A stretch of DNA of 64,000 nt from Iningainema tapete BLCC-T55. Its GTDB lineage: Bacteria > Cyanobacteriota > Cyanobacteriia > Cyanobacteriales > Nostocaceae. This document shows, one piece after another, positions 9,477 through 18,424 of the stretch. Made by a program: the position numbers and the translations under genes. The notes beneath the pieces were generated by a model, which saw only the letters and a list, made by a program, of their open reading frames with translations, had not been told where the DNA came from and made no database searches. Location of the stretch: assembly GCF_014698965.1 (NCBI RefSeq), contig NZ_JACXAE010000013.1, positions 62,001 through 126,000 on the forward strand. The letters are read 5' to 3'. How positions within the stretch are numbered: the first letter of the stretch is position 1; every line of letters starts with the position of its first letter.

Positions 9477-10358
9477 TTAGCCAGTCTTCAACTCCGTTAA
9501 CATTTGCTTTAACGATAAACGCCAGTGAGGTGGATGGGTTTCTAAAACTTTGGATATTTTAGCTGTTGATAAGACAGAATAACTAGGACGATGGGCTGGT
9601 GTAGGATATTCAGCAGTGGAAATGGGAACTGTGCGCTGCACATTGAGGTTGTATCCTAGCTGTTGAGCTTCTTCAACTAAGGTAACAGCAAAGTCATACC
9701 AACTAGCTACACCACTGTTAGTGTAATTGTAGATGCCGACAATTTCTGAAGATAATTTGGGGATAATTTGGGCGATCGCTTTGGCAATGTCTTTTGCCCA
9801 AGTGGGGCTACCAATTTGATCGGCAACGACACGAAGTTCTGGTCTTTGTGTTCCCAATCTTAACATAGTTTTAACAAAGTTACTTTTGCCAAAGGTTCCA
9901 TATACCCAAGCAGTACGCAAAATTAAGTATTGAGAGCTAGTATTTTGAACTGCTTGTTCTCCGGCTAATTTTGTTCTGCCATATACATTTATTGGATTAG
10001 TCGCGTCAGTTTCCTGATAAGGACGACTATGATTACCATCAAAAACGTAATCAGTAGAAATATGAATTAAGAAAGAACCCAATTTTGCGGCTTCTTCTCC
10101 CATAATTCCTGGCGCTGTAGCATTGATTGCACTGGCAAGTTCTGGTTCGCTTTCAGCTTTATCAACTGCGGTGTAAGCTGCAGCGTTGATAATAATTTGG
10201 GGTTGGTTTTCCCTAATGACTTCACGTATGGTGTCGGGTTGGGTGAGATCTATAGTAGGGCGTGCAACAGTGATGATATTTCCATAGGGTTGAAGGACGT
10301 GTTGCAGTTCTTGACCGACTTGACCGTTGCTGCCAATCAGCAGAATAGATTTATTCAT
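9477..10358 (-). CDS. rmlD: dTDP-4-dehydrorhamnose reductase
   Basis: A 293-residue short-chain dehydrogenase/reductase that performs the last step of dTDP-L-rhamnose synthesis. The Rossmann motif GSNGQVGQEL (residues 9-18), the NAAAYTAVDKAE segment, the catalytic YGRTK (Tyr-x3-Lys) and the later GIYNYTNSG all fit RmlD. It is the first gene of the minus-strand operon with rmlA and two glycosyltransferases. The 53-base gap to rmlA is made of AATTGTTAATTG-like repeats. Confidence 0.92.
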   Translation of the reverse strand: MNKSILLIGSNGQVGQELQHVLQPYGNIITVARPTIDLTQPDTIREVIRENQPQIIINAAAYTAVDKAESEPELASAINATAPGIMGEEAAKLGSFLIHISTDYVFDGNHSRPYQETDATNPINVYGRTKLAGEQAVQNTSSQYLILRTAWVYGTFGKSNFVKTMLRLGTQRPELRVVADQIGSPTWAKDIAKAIAQIIPKLSSEIVGIYNYTNSGVASWYDFAVTLVEEAQQLGYNLNVQRTVPISTAEYPTPAHRPSYSVLSTAKISKVLETHPPHWRLSLKQMLTELKTG

Positions 10359-10618
10359 CCCTGAAATTTTGTTAGGATGTGCCGTTTATAACATACCACA
10401 CTCATAGCTTTAATTTTTACTCACCTTCCTTAATTTTCGTTACATTTATTCACATTTTTTTTTCTATACCTTTTGGTAGAATTACCTGCGTGTGTTCCCA
10501 ACTAATAATTTTTTCTAAATTTGACCGTGAAGACAAGTGTTTTTACGGTTGAGTACCGGGTTGCATGGGGAATGCCCAAATAAGCACAACTTGTCCAGTA
10601 ACCCTTGAAACATGATCT

Positions 10619-11479
10619 ATGGCAGTAAATTCAGTGAACCAGATTCTTACTCGCAGTAATAACAGCGACTTGCAGAGTTACAACAGTGTACAAGTATTGT
10701 CTCCTGGTTTAGGTAGTGCTGATCCACTATCCGCACCTATTAACCCCCTAAATAGTGCTAGCAGTAGTCAAGACAATGTTCATACTAGTTCACCACGAAG
10801 GTTGAGAGACATTTTCAACCTGAATCTCTTTAGTCCTAAGCGCAGTGATACAAATATTGCTGGTTCAACAAACACTGTCAATAACAGTGCGCCATTAAGC
10901 AACAGTAATAACGCTAGTGCAGCAAACACTGTTAATAACAGTGCGCCATTAAGCAACAGCAATAACGCCAGTGCAGCAAACATTGTCACTAACAGTGCAC
11001 CAATAGAAGCGAACAAACAGGTGCAGACAAGTAACGTACAACCTATAGTACCTTTATCTTCTCAGCCAGCAGTAAATCCTCTTGTTCAAGAAGTTGTAAA
11101 TTTGACAAATGCTCAACGTCAGCTAGTAGGTTTACAACCTCTACAGTTGAATTTTCAGTTAAATAACTCTGCTCAAGCACATGCTCAAGATATGGCTGTG
11201 CGTGACTTTTTCGACCATGTAGGATCAAATGGCACTGGCATAGGCGATCGCGCTAAAGCAGCAGGTTACACATATTCTTTTATTGGGGAAAATATTGGTG
11301 CAGGTCAAGCTACAGCCCAAGGCATTGTTTCATCATGGATGAATAGTCCGGGGCATAAAGCCCAAATTCTCAATCCTAATTATCGAGAAATCGGAGTTGG
11401 GTACTACTACCTTGCCAATGACACAGGCAAAGTTAACTACAATCACTACTGGACAGTAGGTTTTGGTAAAGTGTTGTAA
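10619..11479 (+). CDS. CAP-domain (SCP/PR1) protein with Asn-rich linker
   Basis: A 286-residue protein. Residues about 145-286 form a CAP domain with the expected HAQDMA, FDHVGSNG, GENIGAG, SPGHKAQILNPNYREIGVGYY and YWTVGFG blocks. CAP domains are mostly extracellular, but no clear signal peptide is seen. Residues 80-130 are an Asn/Ser-rich linker with imperfect tandem copies of a unit beginning NTVNNSAPLSNSNNASAA; the DNA of the copies is also nearly identical. It lies on the plus strand between rmlD and rmlC, splitting the rhamnose genes. Its function is unknown. Confidence 0.8.
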   Translation: MAVNSVNQILTRSNNSDLQSYNSVQVLSPGLGSADPLSAPINPLNSASSSQDNVHTSSPRRLRDIFNLNLFSPKRSDTNIAGSTNTVNNSAPLSNSNNASAANTVNNSAPLSNSNNASAANIVTNSAPIEANKQVQTSNVQPIVPLSSQPAVNPLVQEVVNLTNAQRQLVGLQPLQLNFQLNNSAQAHAQDMAVRDFFDHVGSNGTGIGDRAKAAGYTYSFIGENIGAGQATAQGIVSSWMNSPGHKAQILNPNYREIGVGYYYLANDTGKVNYNHYWTVGFGKVL

Positions 11480-11483
11480 AACC

Positions 11484-11514
11484 TGTAGAGACGTTCCGGC
11501 GGAACGTCTTTACA
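11484..11514. repeat. palindromic intergenic repeat, possible terminator
   Basis: Five bases after the CAP gene stop lies a hairpin with arms TGTAGAGACGTTCC and GGAACGTCTTTACA. It belongs to the same family as the perfect palindrome at 52,267-52,296. It may end the convergent CAP and rmlC transcripts, but no T-run follows. Confidence 0.6.
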
Positions 11515-11531
11515 ATCATGCATCCATCTTC

Positions 11532-12086
11532 TTAAGGGAAAACCTCTGCTATGTTGAATGGTTGACCTGCTGCATCTTTGGCAGATACAATTGGTGCATT
11601 CCTTAGTTGCCAGTCTATAGACAAGTCAGGGTCATTCCACTGAATACAGCGCTCATATTGAGGAGCGTAATAGTCCGTAGTTTTGTAAAGAACTTCAGCA
11701 AACTCGGAAAGTACAATAAAACCGTGGGCAAAACCAGGGGGTATCCAGAATTGACGTTTATTCACAGCACTGAGTTCATAACCCACCCATTGACCAAAAG
11801 TAGGGGAACTTTTTCTGATATCTACAGCTACATCGAAAATAGTACCAGCAATCACACGGATAAGTTTACCTTGTGGCTGTTTAATTTGGTAGTGTAATCC
11901 GCGCAAGACATTTTGTTTTGAGTAAGAGTGATTGTCTTGAACAAAGTTAGTATTTACACCACATTTATCGATAAATTTTTGTAAGTTGTAAGCTTCAAAG
12001 AAAAAGCCGCGTTCATCAGAAAAGATTTGCGGTTCAAGGATTAAAAGATCGGGGATTTCAGTAGAAATAACATTCATGAATTTCAC
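11532..12086 (-). CDS. rmlC: dTDP-4-dehydrorhamnose 3,5-epimerase
   Basis: A 184-residue cupin-fold epimerase acting before RmlD in dTDP-L-rhamnose synthesis. The motifs DERGFFFEAY, VLRGLHYQ (with the catalytic histidine), VDIRKSSPTFGQWVG and WIPPGFAHGFIVLS are all present, and the length is normal. It is separated from the rmlD-rmlA operon by the CAP gene. The dTDP-glucose 4,6-dehydratase RmlB, needed to complete the pathway, is not in this window. Confidence 0.93.
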   Translation of the reverse strand: MKFMNVISTEIPDLLILEPQIFSDERGFFFEAYNLQKFIDKCGVNTNFVQDNHSYSKQNVLRGLHYQIKQPQGKLIRVIAGTIFDVAVDIRKSSPTFGQWVGYELSAVNKRQFWIPPGFAHGFIVLSEFAEVLYKTTDYYAPQYERCIQWNDPDLSIDWQLRNAPIVSAKDAAGQPFNIAEVFP

Positions 12087-12702
12087 CTGGGTAATAGTGT
12101 TTAGAGAATAAACTGTGGTAAATGCTACAATCCCTCGGTCATATTTTAAGTGTAATATTCAACCAATGATATAAAAAATTTAGTATTAAGTGTAAATAAA
12201 AATTTTGCTTTTTCATCTCACCACAAAGTTTGCAATATAAATTGTCCTCAATCAGAGTATTTACGCTACTATATTTGTTGTTATGGCATAAACATCTTGC
12301 CATAAGATAGACAAAAGTAAAATTTCTGCAGTTTGGAGCATCATCTTGTCAACAACATCAAAGGTGTCTTAAGATTTGATAGCAACGTTGTTGATTTGAT
12401 TGATGTTGTATTTTTGGTTGGCATTGGTACAAGTTACCTTATCCTAGCGGTGGGAATTAAATATTCATTCCACATCGTTGAGAGAAACCGAGCAGGAATT
12501 GTCGCACAGAGTCATCCTGAACGAGAATGGCATGAAGTTCCACACACGTAGGCACAACTTAAAGCATGGGCGGTTGTAGATGAAAAGTCTACTCACAACA
12601 CCAAGGTAACTCTACGTGAGACTATGATCTCCAAATATCGACTATTGACTATATATTTGTGTTTATCAGCAAAAGCTAAATATAGCCATACTATCGTATT
12701 AA
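12087..12702. other. 616-bp stretch upstream of pipX without a clear gene
   Basis: AT-rich sequence between the divergent rmlC and pipX. A 72-codon open frame at 12,333-12,551 has no ribosome site and no family resemblance, and I treat it as chance or a decayed relic. I see no perfect GTA-N8-TAC NtcA site. The pipX promoter must lie in this region but cannot be placed by eye. Confidence 0.5.
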
Positions 12703-12981
12703 ATGAATCTAGAAAACTCAGAAACATACATAAATCATCCCACTTGGGGTTTGCTCTACAGAATCTGTATGGTAGAGGAAAACCAAGAATTGTTCACCAC
12801 ACTTTATGCCCAACGCTTGTTTTTTTTGGTATTAACTGATGCTAAGGGTTTGAAGTTTCAACCAATCGGACGTACTGAGGCTAGAATGATGTTAGAAAAT
12901 CGCATACGTAATTTACGTCGCGCAGGGCAATATCAAGAGTACGATCAGCTACAAAGTATTTTTCAACGCACGTTCCAATGA
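12703..12981 (+). CDS. pipX: PipX, PII-interacting NtcA co-activator
   Basis: A 92-residue protein matching cyanobacterial PipX almost along its whole length. It has NSETYINHPTWGLLYRIC at the start (the Tudor-like domain), ELFTTLYAQRLFFLV in the middle and QEYDQLQSIFQRTFQ at the C-terminal helices. PipX swaps between PII (GlnB) and the nitrogen regulator NtcA according to 2-oxoglutarate and ADP/ATP levels. Its stop overlaps the pipY start by four bases (ATGA), so the two are translationally coupled, as in other cyanobacteria. Confidence 0.95.
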   Translation: MNLENSETYINHPTWGLLYRICMVEENQELFTTLYAQRLFFLVLTDAKGLKFQPIGRTEARMMLENRIRNLRRAGQYQEYDQLQSIFQRTFQ

Positions 12982-13649
12982 GCAGTTCGATTAGCGTTCG
13001 TATTACTAACATTCGTGCCTCCCTCCCTGAGTCAGTCCGCTTGATTGCTGTCACAAAGCAAGTATCAACAGAGGCAATGCGCTGTGCCTATGAAGCAGGG
13101 ATTCGCGATTTTGGCGAAAGTCGCATCCAACAAGCAGCTAAAAAACAAGTGGATTTACAAGATTTACCAGATATTACTTGGCATTTTATTGGGCATTTGC
13201 AAACTAATAAAGCCAAAAAAGCTGTTGAACAGTTTAAGTGGATTCATTCTGTAGATAGTTTGAAGCTTGCTCAACGCTTGGACGAACTCGCTGTTGAGCT
13301 AGGAGTAAGTCCCTTGGTTTGTCTACAGGTAAAAATTCAGAGCGATCCCAGCAAGTCAGGTTGGACTGTACCACAACTGTTAGCCGACTTACCAAAACTC
13401 GACTCTTACAAAAATTTACAAATTCAGGGTTTAATGACAATTCCACCTTTAGGTTTAAATGACTCAGAAATTTTGAATTTGTATAATACCACTCGCCAAC
13501 TTGCCAAGGAGATTCGAGAACAAAACTGGGCAAACATCAAAATGCTTCACCTTTCGATGGGAATGTCTGGTGACTATCCTTTGGCAGTGCAAGCAGGTGC
13601 AACGATGGTACGATTGGGAACTATTATGTTTGGAGAGCGATCGCCTTAA
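12978..13649 (+). CDS. pipY: PipY, YggS/PLPBP-type PLP-binding protein
   Basis: A 223-residue PLP-binding protein of the YggS/PLPBP family, involved in vitamin B6 and amino-acid homeostasis rather than catalysis. The PLP lysine lies in LIAVTKQV near residue 26. FGESRIQQA, WHFIGHLQTNKAK, HSVDS, GLMTIPPLG, LSMGMSGDYPLAVQAGATMVRLGT and the terminal FGER are all typical. It is coupled to pipX by a four-base overlap. About 310 bases then separate it from sepF. Confidence 0.95.
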   Translation: MSSSISVRITNIRASLPESVRLIAVTKQVSTEAMRCAYEAGIRDFGESRIQQAAKKQVDLQDLPDITWHFIGHLQTNKAKKAVEQFKWIHSVDSLKLAQRLDELAVELGVSPLVCLQVKIQSDPSKSGWTVPQLLADLPKLDSYKNLQIQGLMTIPPLGLNDSEILNLYNTTRQLAKEIREQNWANIKMLHLSMGMSGDYPLAVQAGATMVRLGTIMFGERSP

Positions 13650-13961
13650 ACTCAATCATACTTAATAATTTATATACCTTTATTTACGGAGAAGGAATTT
13701 CTATTCACAAAAATAAATATTAATCGATACAGGTGAAAAAGACCTTTTCTTGTAACACTAGTTAAGATATAATCTTGACTCAGTTATTGCGTATAGATGT
13801 GTACAAACGTTTCAGGGGGCGTTTGTTTCTAACAAAAATCGTAGTAAATACTACAAAGACCGATAGAATTGCTAAACTATCAGGCGATGTAGAGAAAAAA
13901 GTAAATTGAATCAGTTTTAGCCAAAGCATTACATGCACACTATGCACTAGGAGCGTAAAAT
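13650..13961. other. pipY-sepF intergenic region with a small hairpin
   Basis: A 312-base AT-rich gap. It contains an inverted repeat with seven-base arms ACAAACG (13,803-13,809) and CGTTTGT (13,820-13,826) around a G-rich loop, too weak and with too little T-run to call a terminator. The promoter of sepF should lie downstream of it. No gene is seen. Confidence 0.45.
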
Positions 13962-14555
13962 ATGAACAATATTTTTTCCAAACTCAGAGATTTCGTCGGA
14001 CTGAACGAGCCAGTAGAATATGAGTACTACGAGGAAGAACCAGAAACCGAGAGTTACCAAAATCTGTATCAAGAACAAAATCCTCAAAGTGTAGCTTCCC
14101 CACAAGAAGCCCCTACACAAAATCGACGTTGGCGCGAACCCATGCCTACAATGGGTACAGATGTAGCAACAGGATCAAAGCCTATGAATAATGTGATTGG
14201 AATGCCAGGAGCAATCAACGGTATTTCGGAAGTATTAGTAATTGAGCCACGCACTTTTGAAGAAATGCCTCAGGCAATTCAAGCATTGCGAGAGCGGAAG
14301 TCTGTAGTGCTAAATTTGACAATTATGGATCCAGATCAAGCACAGCGTGCAGTAGATTTTGTTGCAGGTGGTACTTACGCACTTGATGGACATCAAGAGC
14401 GCATAGGAGAAAGTATCTTTTTATTCACACCAAGTTGTGTACAAGTGAGTACTCAAACAGGAGTAATTCATGAAGTCCCACAGCCACCAGTACGTCAAAG
14501 GACTACAAGCGCAAGTCCGGCATGGGGTCAAGAAGTAAATAGAATGGCACAATAG
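13962..14555 (+). CDS. sepF: cell division protein SepF
   Basis: A 197-residue protein of the SepF (Cdv2, DUF552) family, which binds FtsZ and anchors it to the membrane. The N-terminal helix [14 protein letters not shown] is the likely membrane anchor. An acidic, glutamine-rich linker follows to about residue 85, then the globular SepF domain (about 88-168) with [19 protein letters not shown] and [21 protein letters not shown]. Its place after pipX-pipY and before proC is a conserved order in cyanobacteria. Confidence 0.94.
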   Translation: MNNIFSKLRDFVGLNEPVEYEYYEEEPETESYQNLYQEQNPQSVASPQEAPTQNRRWREPMPTMGTDVATGSKPMNNVIGMPGAINGISEVLVIEPRTFEEMPQAIQALRERKSVVLNLTIMDPDQAQRAVDFVAGGTYALDGHQERIGESIFLFTPSCVQVSTQTGVIHEVPQPPVRQRTTSASPAWGQEVNRMAQ

Positions 14556-14569
14556 ATTTTATATGGGTC

Positions 14570-14640
14570 ATTTGTCATTAGTCATTTGTCATTAGTGATG
14601 GACTAAGACAAATGATAAAGGACACAGGACAAATGACTAT
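14570..14640. repeat. GTCATTTGTCATTAGT repeats reaching the proC start
   Basis: Short direct copies of GTCATTTGTCATTAGT are followed by an inverted part made of CAAATGA-type units. The last unit contains AGGACAAATGAC, which supplies both the ribosome site and the ATG of proC. Confidence 0.55.
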
Positions 14641-15448
14641 TAAATTTGGTTTAATTGGTGGCGGGGTAATGGGAGAAGCGCTGTTATCCCGTCTTATAGC
14701 TCGTGGAATATATCACCCAACAGAAGTATTGGTGAGCGAACCGCACCTCCCTCGTCAGCGTCTTTTGGAAGAACACTACAGTGTCGCAGTGACGATGGAT
14801 AATCGTCAATTGTTTACAGACACAACAGAAGTGGTACTTTTGGCAGTGAAACCCCAAGTGTTTAGTGCCATTGCTCAAGAATTGGCGGATGTGATGGAAA
14901 TGAATTCCAAACCGCTGATCATTTCCATTTTGGCAGGTGTGCCTTTAAGTCAACTCGAAGCAGCTTTTCCCCTTTTACCAGTAATTAGAGCAATGCCTAA
15001 TACCCCAGCAACAGTGGGAGCAGGAATTACTGCAATGACCTCAGGTGCTTATACTAAAGCCAATCACATCGAAATGGCACGGCATTTGTTGGCAGCAGTG
15101 GGAGATGTGGTAGAAGTTCCCGAAATGCTGATGGATGCAGTCACAGGACTGTCAGGTAGTGGACCTGCTTACGTGGCATTGTTGATAGAATCACTCAGTG
15201 ATGGCGGAGTTAGTTCCGGTTTACCCAGAGCCATAGCATATCAGCTGGCATTACAAACGGTATTGGGAACCGCAAAACTTCTAGATGAAACCAAAATACA
15301 TCCAGCAGAACTTAAAGATCGCGTTACTAGTCCTGGTGGTACAACAATTGCTGGTGTCGCTCAATTAGAAAAAGCAGGTTTCCGCTCCGCTATAATAGAA
15401 GCTGTTATTGCTGCTACCGCACGCTCTCAAGAATTAGGTCATGGCTAA
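14633..15448 (+). CDS. proC: pyrroline-5-carboxylate reductase
   Basis: A 271-residue NADPH-dependent enzyme that makes proline from pyrroline-5-carboxylate. The Rossmann motif FGLIGGGVMGEAL starts at residue 5. VLLAVKPQ, VIRAMPNTPA, GLSGSGPAYV and DRVTSPGGTTIAGV follow in the usual order. I take ATG 14,633 (AGGA six bases upstream) rather than ATG 14,612, because it lies at the conserved N-terminus. The start region is embedded in a block of short intergenic repeats. Confidence 0.93.
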   Translation: MTIKFGLIGGGVMGEALLSRLIARGIYHPTEVLVSEPHLPRQRLLEEHYSVAVTMDNRQLFTDTTEVVLLAVKPQVFSAIAQELADVMEMNSKPLIISILAGVPLSQLEAAFPLLPVIRAMPNTPATVGAGITAMTSGAYTKANHIEMARHLLAAVGDVVEVPEMLMDAVTGLSGSGPAYVALLIESLSDGGVSSGLPRAIAYQLALQTVLGTAKLLDETKIHPAELKDRVTSPGGTTIAGVAQLEKAGFRSAIIEAVIAATARSQELGHG

Positions 15449-15539
15449 TGTTTCCTTAGCAACGAAACATTATCCACTAACGCTCGTTAACAAGCATAGT
15501 AGCTATGATAGTAAAAAATCCGGTTGCAATTGTGATTGA

Positions 15540-18212
15540 GTGAATTACCCTGCCCTGTCTCCTGAACTAGATCCTGCATCAATATTTCCCTTTGAACTTG
15601 ATCAGTTCCAGAATGATGCGATCGCTTCCCTAAATGCTGGACGTTCTGTAGTCGTGTGTGCGCCCACAGGTTCGGGCAAAACATTAGTTGGGGAGTACGC
15701 TATTTATCGTGCTTTGTCAAGGGGGAAAAGAGTTTTTTATACTACCCCTTTAAAAGCACTCTCAAATCAAAAACTACGTGATTTTCGCTTAAAATTTGGT
15801 TTTGAGCGCGTAGGACTACTAACTGGAGATGCCAGCATTCACCGGGATGCACCCATTTTGGTGATGACTACAGAAATTTTCCGGAATATGCTCTACGGTA
15901 CACCAATCGGGCAAGTCGGTATCTCCCTTGTAGACGTTGAAGCAGTGGTGTTGGATGAATGCCACTACATGAACGACCGTCAAAGGGGAACAGTTTGGGA
16001 AGAATCAATTATTTATTGCCCACAAGAAATTCAACTGGCAGCTTTGTCAGCAACAGTTGCTAATAGCGATGAACTTACAGATTGGCTAAATCAAGTTCAT
16101 GGACCAACTGATTTAATCTATTCAGATTACCGCCCAGTACCACTAGAATTTCATTTTGGCAATATCAAAGGGCTATTTCCCTTACTCAATGAAGACAAAA
16201 CCCAAATTAATCACCGCCTACTCAAAAAAAAGAAAAAAGGAGACAAATACAAGGGCAAAACTGGTAGACAAGAAGCCCCTAGCATCATCTCTGTTCTCAA
16301 CCACCTACAAGAACGAGATATGCTCCCAGCGATTTACTTTATCTTTAGCCGTCGAGGCTGTGATAAAGCCGTAGCGGAAGTAGGCGATTTATGGTTGGTG
16401 AACGAGCTTGAAGCACAGCAGTTGCGCAGGCAAATTGACGAATTTTTAACTCGCAATCCTGACGCAGGGCGTTCTGGGCATATTGCACCTCTTTATCGCG
16501 GTATTGCCGCACACCACGCAGGAATTTTACCTGCATGGAAAGTGCTAGTAGAAGAACTTTTTCAACAAGGATTAATTAAAGTAGTATTTGCTACTGAGAC
16601 GCTGGCAGCAGGAATTAATATGCCAGCTAGAACAACAGTAATTTCTACTTTGTCCAAACGTACTGATACAGGACATCGCCTATTAAATGCTTCTGAGTTC
16701 TTGCAAATGGCAGGAAGAGCAGGTCGTCGAGGCATGGATGAAAGAGGTCATGTCGTTACGCTACAAACTCCCTTTGAAGGAGCCAAAGAAGCAGCATATC
16801 TAGCAACATCTCACCCAGATCCCTTAGTTAGCCAGTTTACACCTAGTTATGGCATGGTGTTGAACTTACTACAAACTCATACAATAGAGCAATCTAGGGA
16901 ACTGATAGAACGTAGCTTTGGGCAATATTTAGCCAACCTACATCTTAAACCACAACATGATTATGTAGCCGAACTGCAACAACAACTAGCACTTCAACAA
17001 GCACAAATTGATGCTGTTGATGAAAAAGAACTGGCAAGATATGAAAAGTTGCGGCAACACTTACGGGTAGAACAAAAGCTCTTGAAAACCCTGCAAGAGC
17101 AAGCTCAGCAATTTAGACTTGAAGAATTGGTAATGATGCTGAGTTTTGCAGTTTCGGGTACACTTTTAGGACTCAAAGGTCCCAACATCAAAGTATCTCA
17201 ACCAGTAACAGCAGTGTTAGTAGGGAAAACGCCTTCCTACGGACAAGCTCCTCCTTATTTGGTATGCTTGGGGCAAAATAACAACTGGTACGTGGCAGCA
17301 ACTTTTGATGTAGTAGATCTGTATGCACAATTACCACGCCTGGACATACCTCCAGACTTGCTACCACCAGCACAAATGTCCTTGATACCGGGACAGTCTT
17401 GCATTGGTAACTCGGCAACAGCAGCGATCGCTCAACTTATCCCAACTGCTGTAGAACCAACGTACATTCCACCAGAAGTAGCAGAACAAATTAGTCGCAT
17501 TGCTGCCATACAACAGCAAATTGAGACTCACCCTCTCCACTATTTAGGATCTGCTGGTTTGTACAAAAGTAAAATGCAAGTAACTCAACTTGAAGCGGAA
17601 ATTAAACAGTTACAACTACAAGTAGAGCAACAGTCTCAACGTCATTGGGATGAGTTTCTCAATTTGATTGAGATTTTACAGTACTTTGAATGCCTGGATA
17701 ACTTAGTTCCCACAAAATTGGGGCAAATCGCTGCCGCAATTCGGGGAGAAAATGAATTGTGGCTTGGTTTAGTGTTTGCTAGTGGTCAATTAGACAACCT
17801 AGATCCCCATCATTTAGCAGCAGCGATTGCGGCTTTGGTGACAGAAACTCCACGCCCTGACAGTAAAGTTTATTTTGATCTGAGTGAACAAGTCGGAGAA
17901 GCTTTGTCCAAATTGCGCGGTATTCGGCGTCAGATGTTTCAACTACAACGCAGGTACAACGTGGCTTTGCCTATTTGGTTAGAGTTTGAGTTAATTGCTG
18001 TCGTAGAACAATGGGCATTAGGAATGGAGTGGGTAGAATTATGCGATCGCACTAGTTTAGATGAAGGAGATTTGGTGCGAATTTTACGTCGAACTTTAGA
18101 TTTATTATCACAAATTCCCCATGTCCCTCATTTGTCCCCTGCCTTGAAAAGCAATACTCAAAGGGCTATTCAGCTCATTGACCGTTTCCCTGTTAACGAA
18201 GTAGTAGAGTAA
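15540..18212 (+). CDS. Ski2-like DEAD/DEAH-box RNA helicase
   Basis: An 890-residue superfamily 2 helicase of the Ski2/Mtr4-like group. Motif I is APTGSGKTLVGEYA (near residue 40), motif Ia TTPLKALSNQK, motif II LDECHYM, motif III LSATVANSDEL, and motif VI QMAGRAGRRGMDERGHVV. The C-terminal part (about residues 640-890) is helical and ends in a DSHCT-like domain. The start is a GTG at 15,540. Family members unwind structured RNA for decay or maturation; the precise role in cyanobacteria is not settled. It appears to be a single gene, followed about 100 bases later by a strong terminator. Confidence 0.88.
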   Translation: MNYPALSPELDPASIFPFELDQFQNDAIASLNAGRSVVVCAPTGSGKTLVGEYAIYRALSRGKRVFYTTPLKALSNQKLRDFRLKFGFERVGLLTGDASIHRDAPILVMTTEIFRNMLYGTPIGQVGISLVDVEAVVLDECHYMNDRQRGTVWEESIIYCPQEIQLAALSATVANSDELTDWLNQVHGPTDLIYSDYRPVPLEFHFGNIKGLFPLLNEDKTQINHRLLKKKKKGDKYKGKTGRQEAPSIISVLNHLQERDMLPAIYFIFSRRGCDKAVAEVGDLWLVNELEAQQLRRQIDEFLTRNPDAGRSGHIAPLYRGIAAHHAGILPAWKVLVEELFQQGLIKVVFATETLAAGINMPARTTVISTLSKRTDTGHRLLNASEFLQMAGRAGRRGMDERGHVVTLQTPFEGAKEAAYLATSHPDPLVSQFTPSYGMVLNLLQTHTIEQSRELIERSFGQYLANLHLKPQHDYVAELQQQLALQQAQIDAVDEKELARYEKLRQHLRVEQKLLKTLQEQAQQFRLEELVMMLSFAVSGTLLGLKGPNIKVSQPVTAVLVGKTPSYGQAPPYLVCLGQNNNWYVAATFDVVDLYAQLPRLDIPPDLLPPAQMSLIPGQSCIGNSATAAIAQLIPTAVEPTYIPPEVAEQISRIAAIQQQIETHPLHYLGSAGLYKSKMQVTQLEAEIKQLQLQVEQQSQRHWDEFLNLIEILQYFECLDNLVPTKLGQIAAAIRGENELWLGLVFASGQLDNLDPHHLAAAIAALVTETPRPDSKVYFDLSEQVGEALSKLRGIRRQMFQLQRRYNVALPIWLEFELIAVVEQWALGMEWVELCDRTSLDEGDLVRILRRTLDLLSQIPHVPHLSPALKSNTQRAIQLIDRFPVNEVVE

Positions 18213-18316
18213 TCAAGACTGTCAACCTTCGTTTTCTAGTGAATAAGTGTAAATTTATACGATTTACACTTTTTGTACCCGTTATACTCGTTTTCAGGTT
18301 CTACCTGGGAATTTTT

Positions 18317-18350
18317 AAGAAGTGGCTGAGAGTCACTTCTTTTTTTTTTG
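18317..18350 (+). terminator. rho-independent terminator after the helicase gene
   Basis: Eight-base arms AAGAAGTG and CACTTCTT around GGCTGAGAG are followed by an uninterrupted run of T to 18,349. This is one of the clearest terminators in the window and serves the plus-strand helicase transcript. Confidence 0.85.
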
Positions 18351-18424
18351 ACACAAATGTAAAACAGAGGGTTTGGGGTGTAGTGAAGAAGTGGAAAATG
18401 TTCTACACCCTTTCCCCTATACCC

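Noticed and set aside
12333-12551. 72-codon frame upstream of pipX
   Set aside because: It has no ribosome site, no family features and irregular composition; chance or a relic is more likely.
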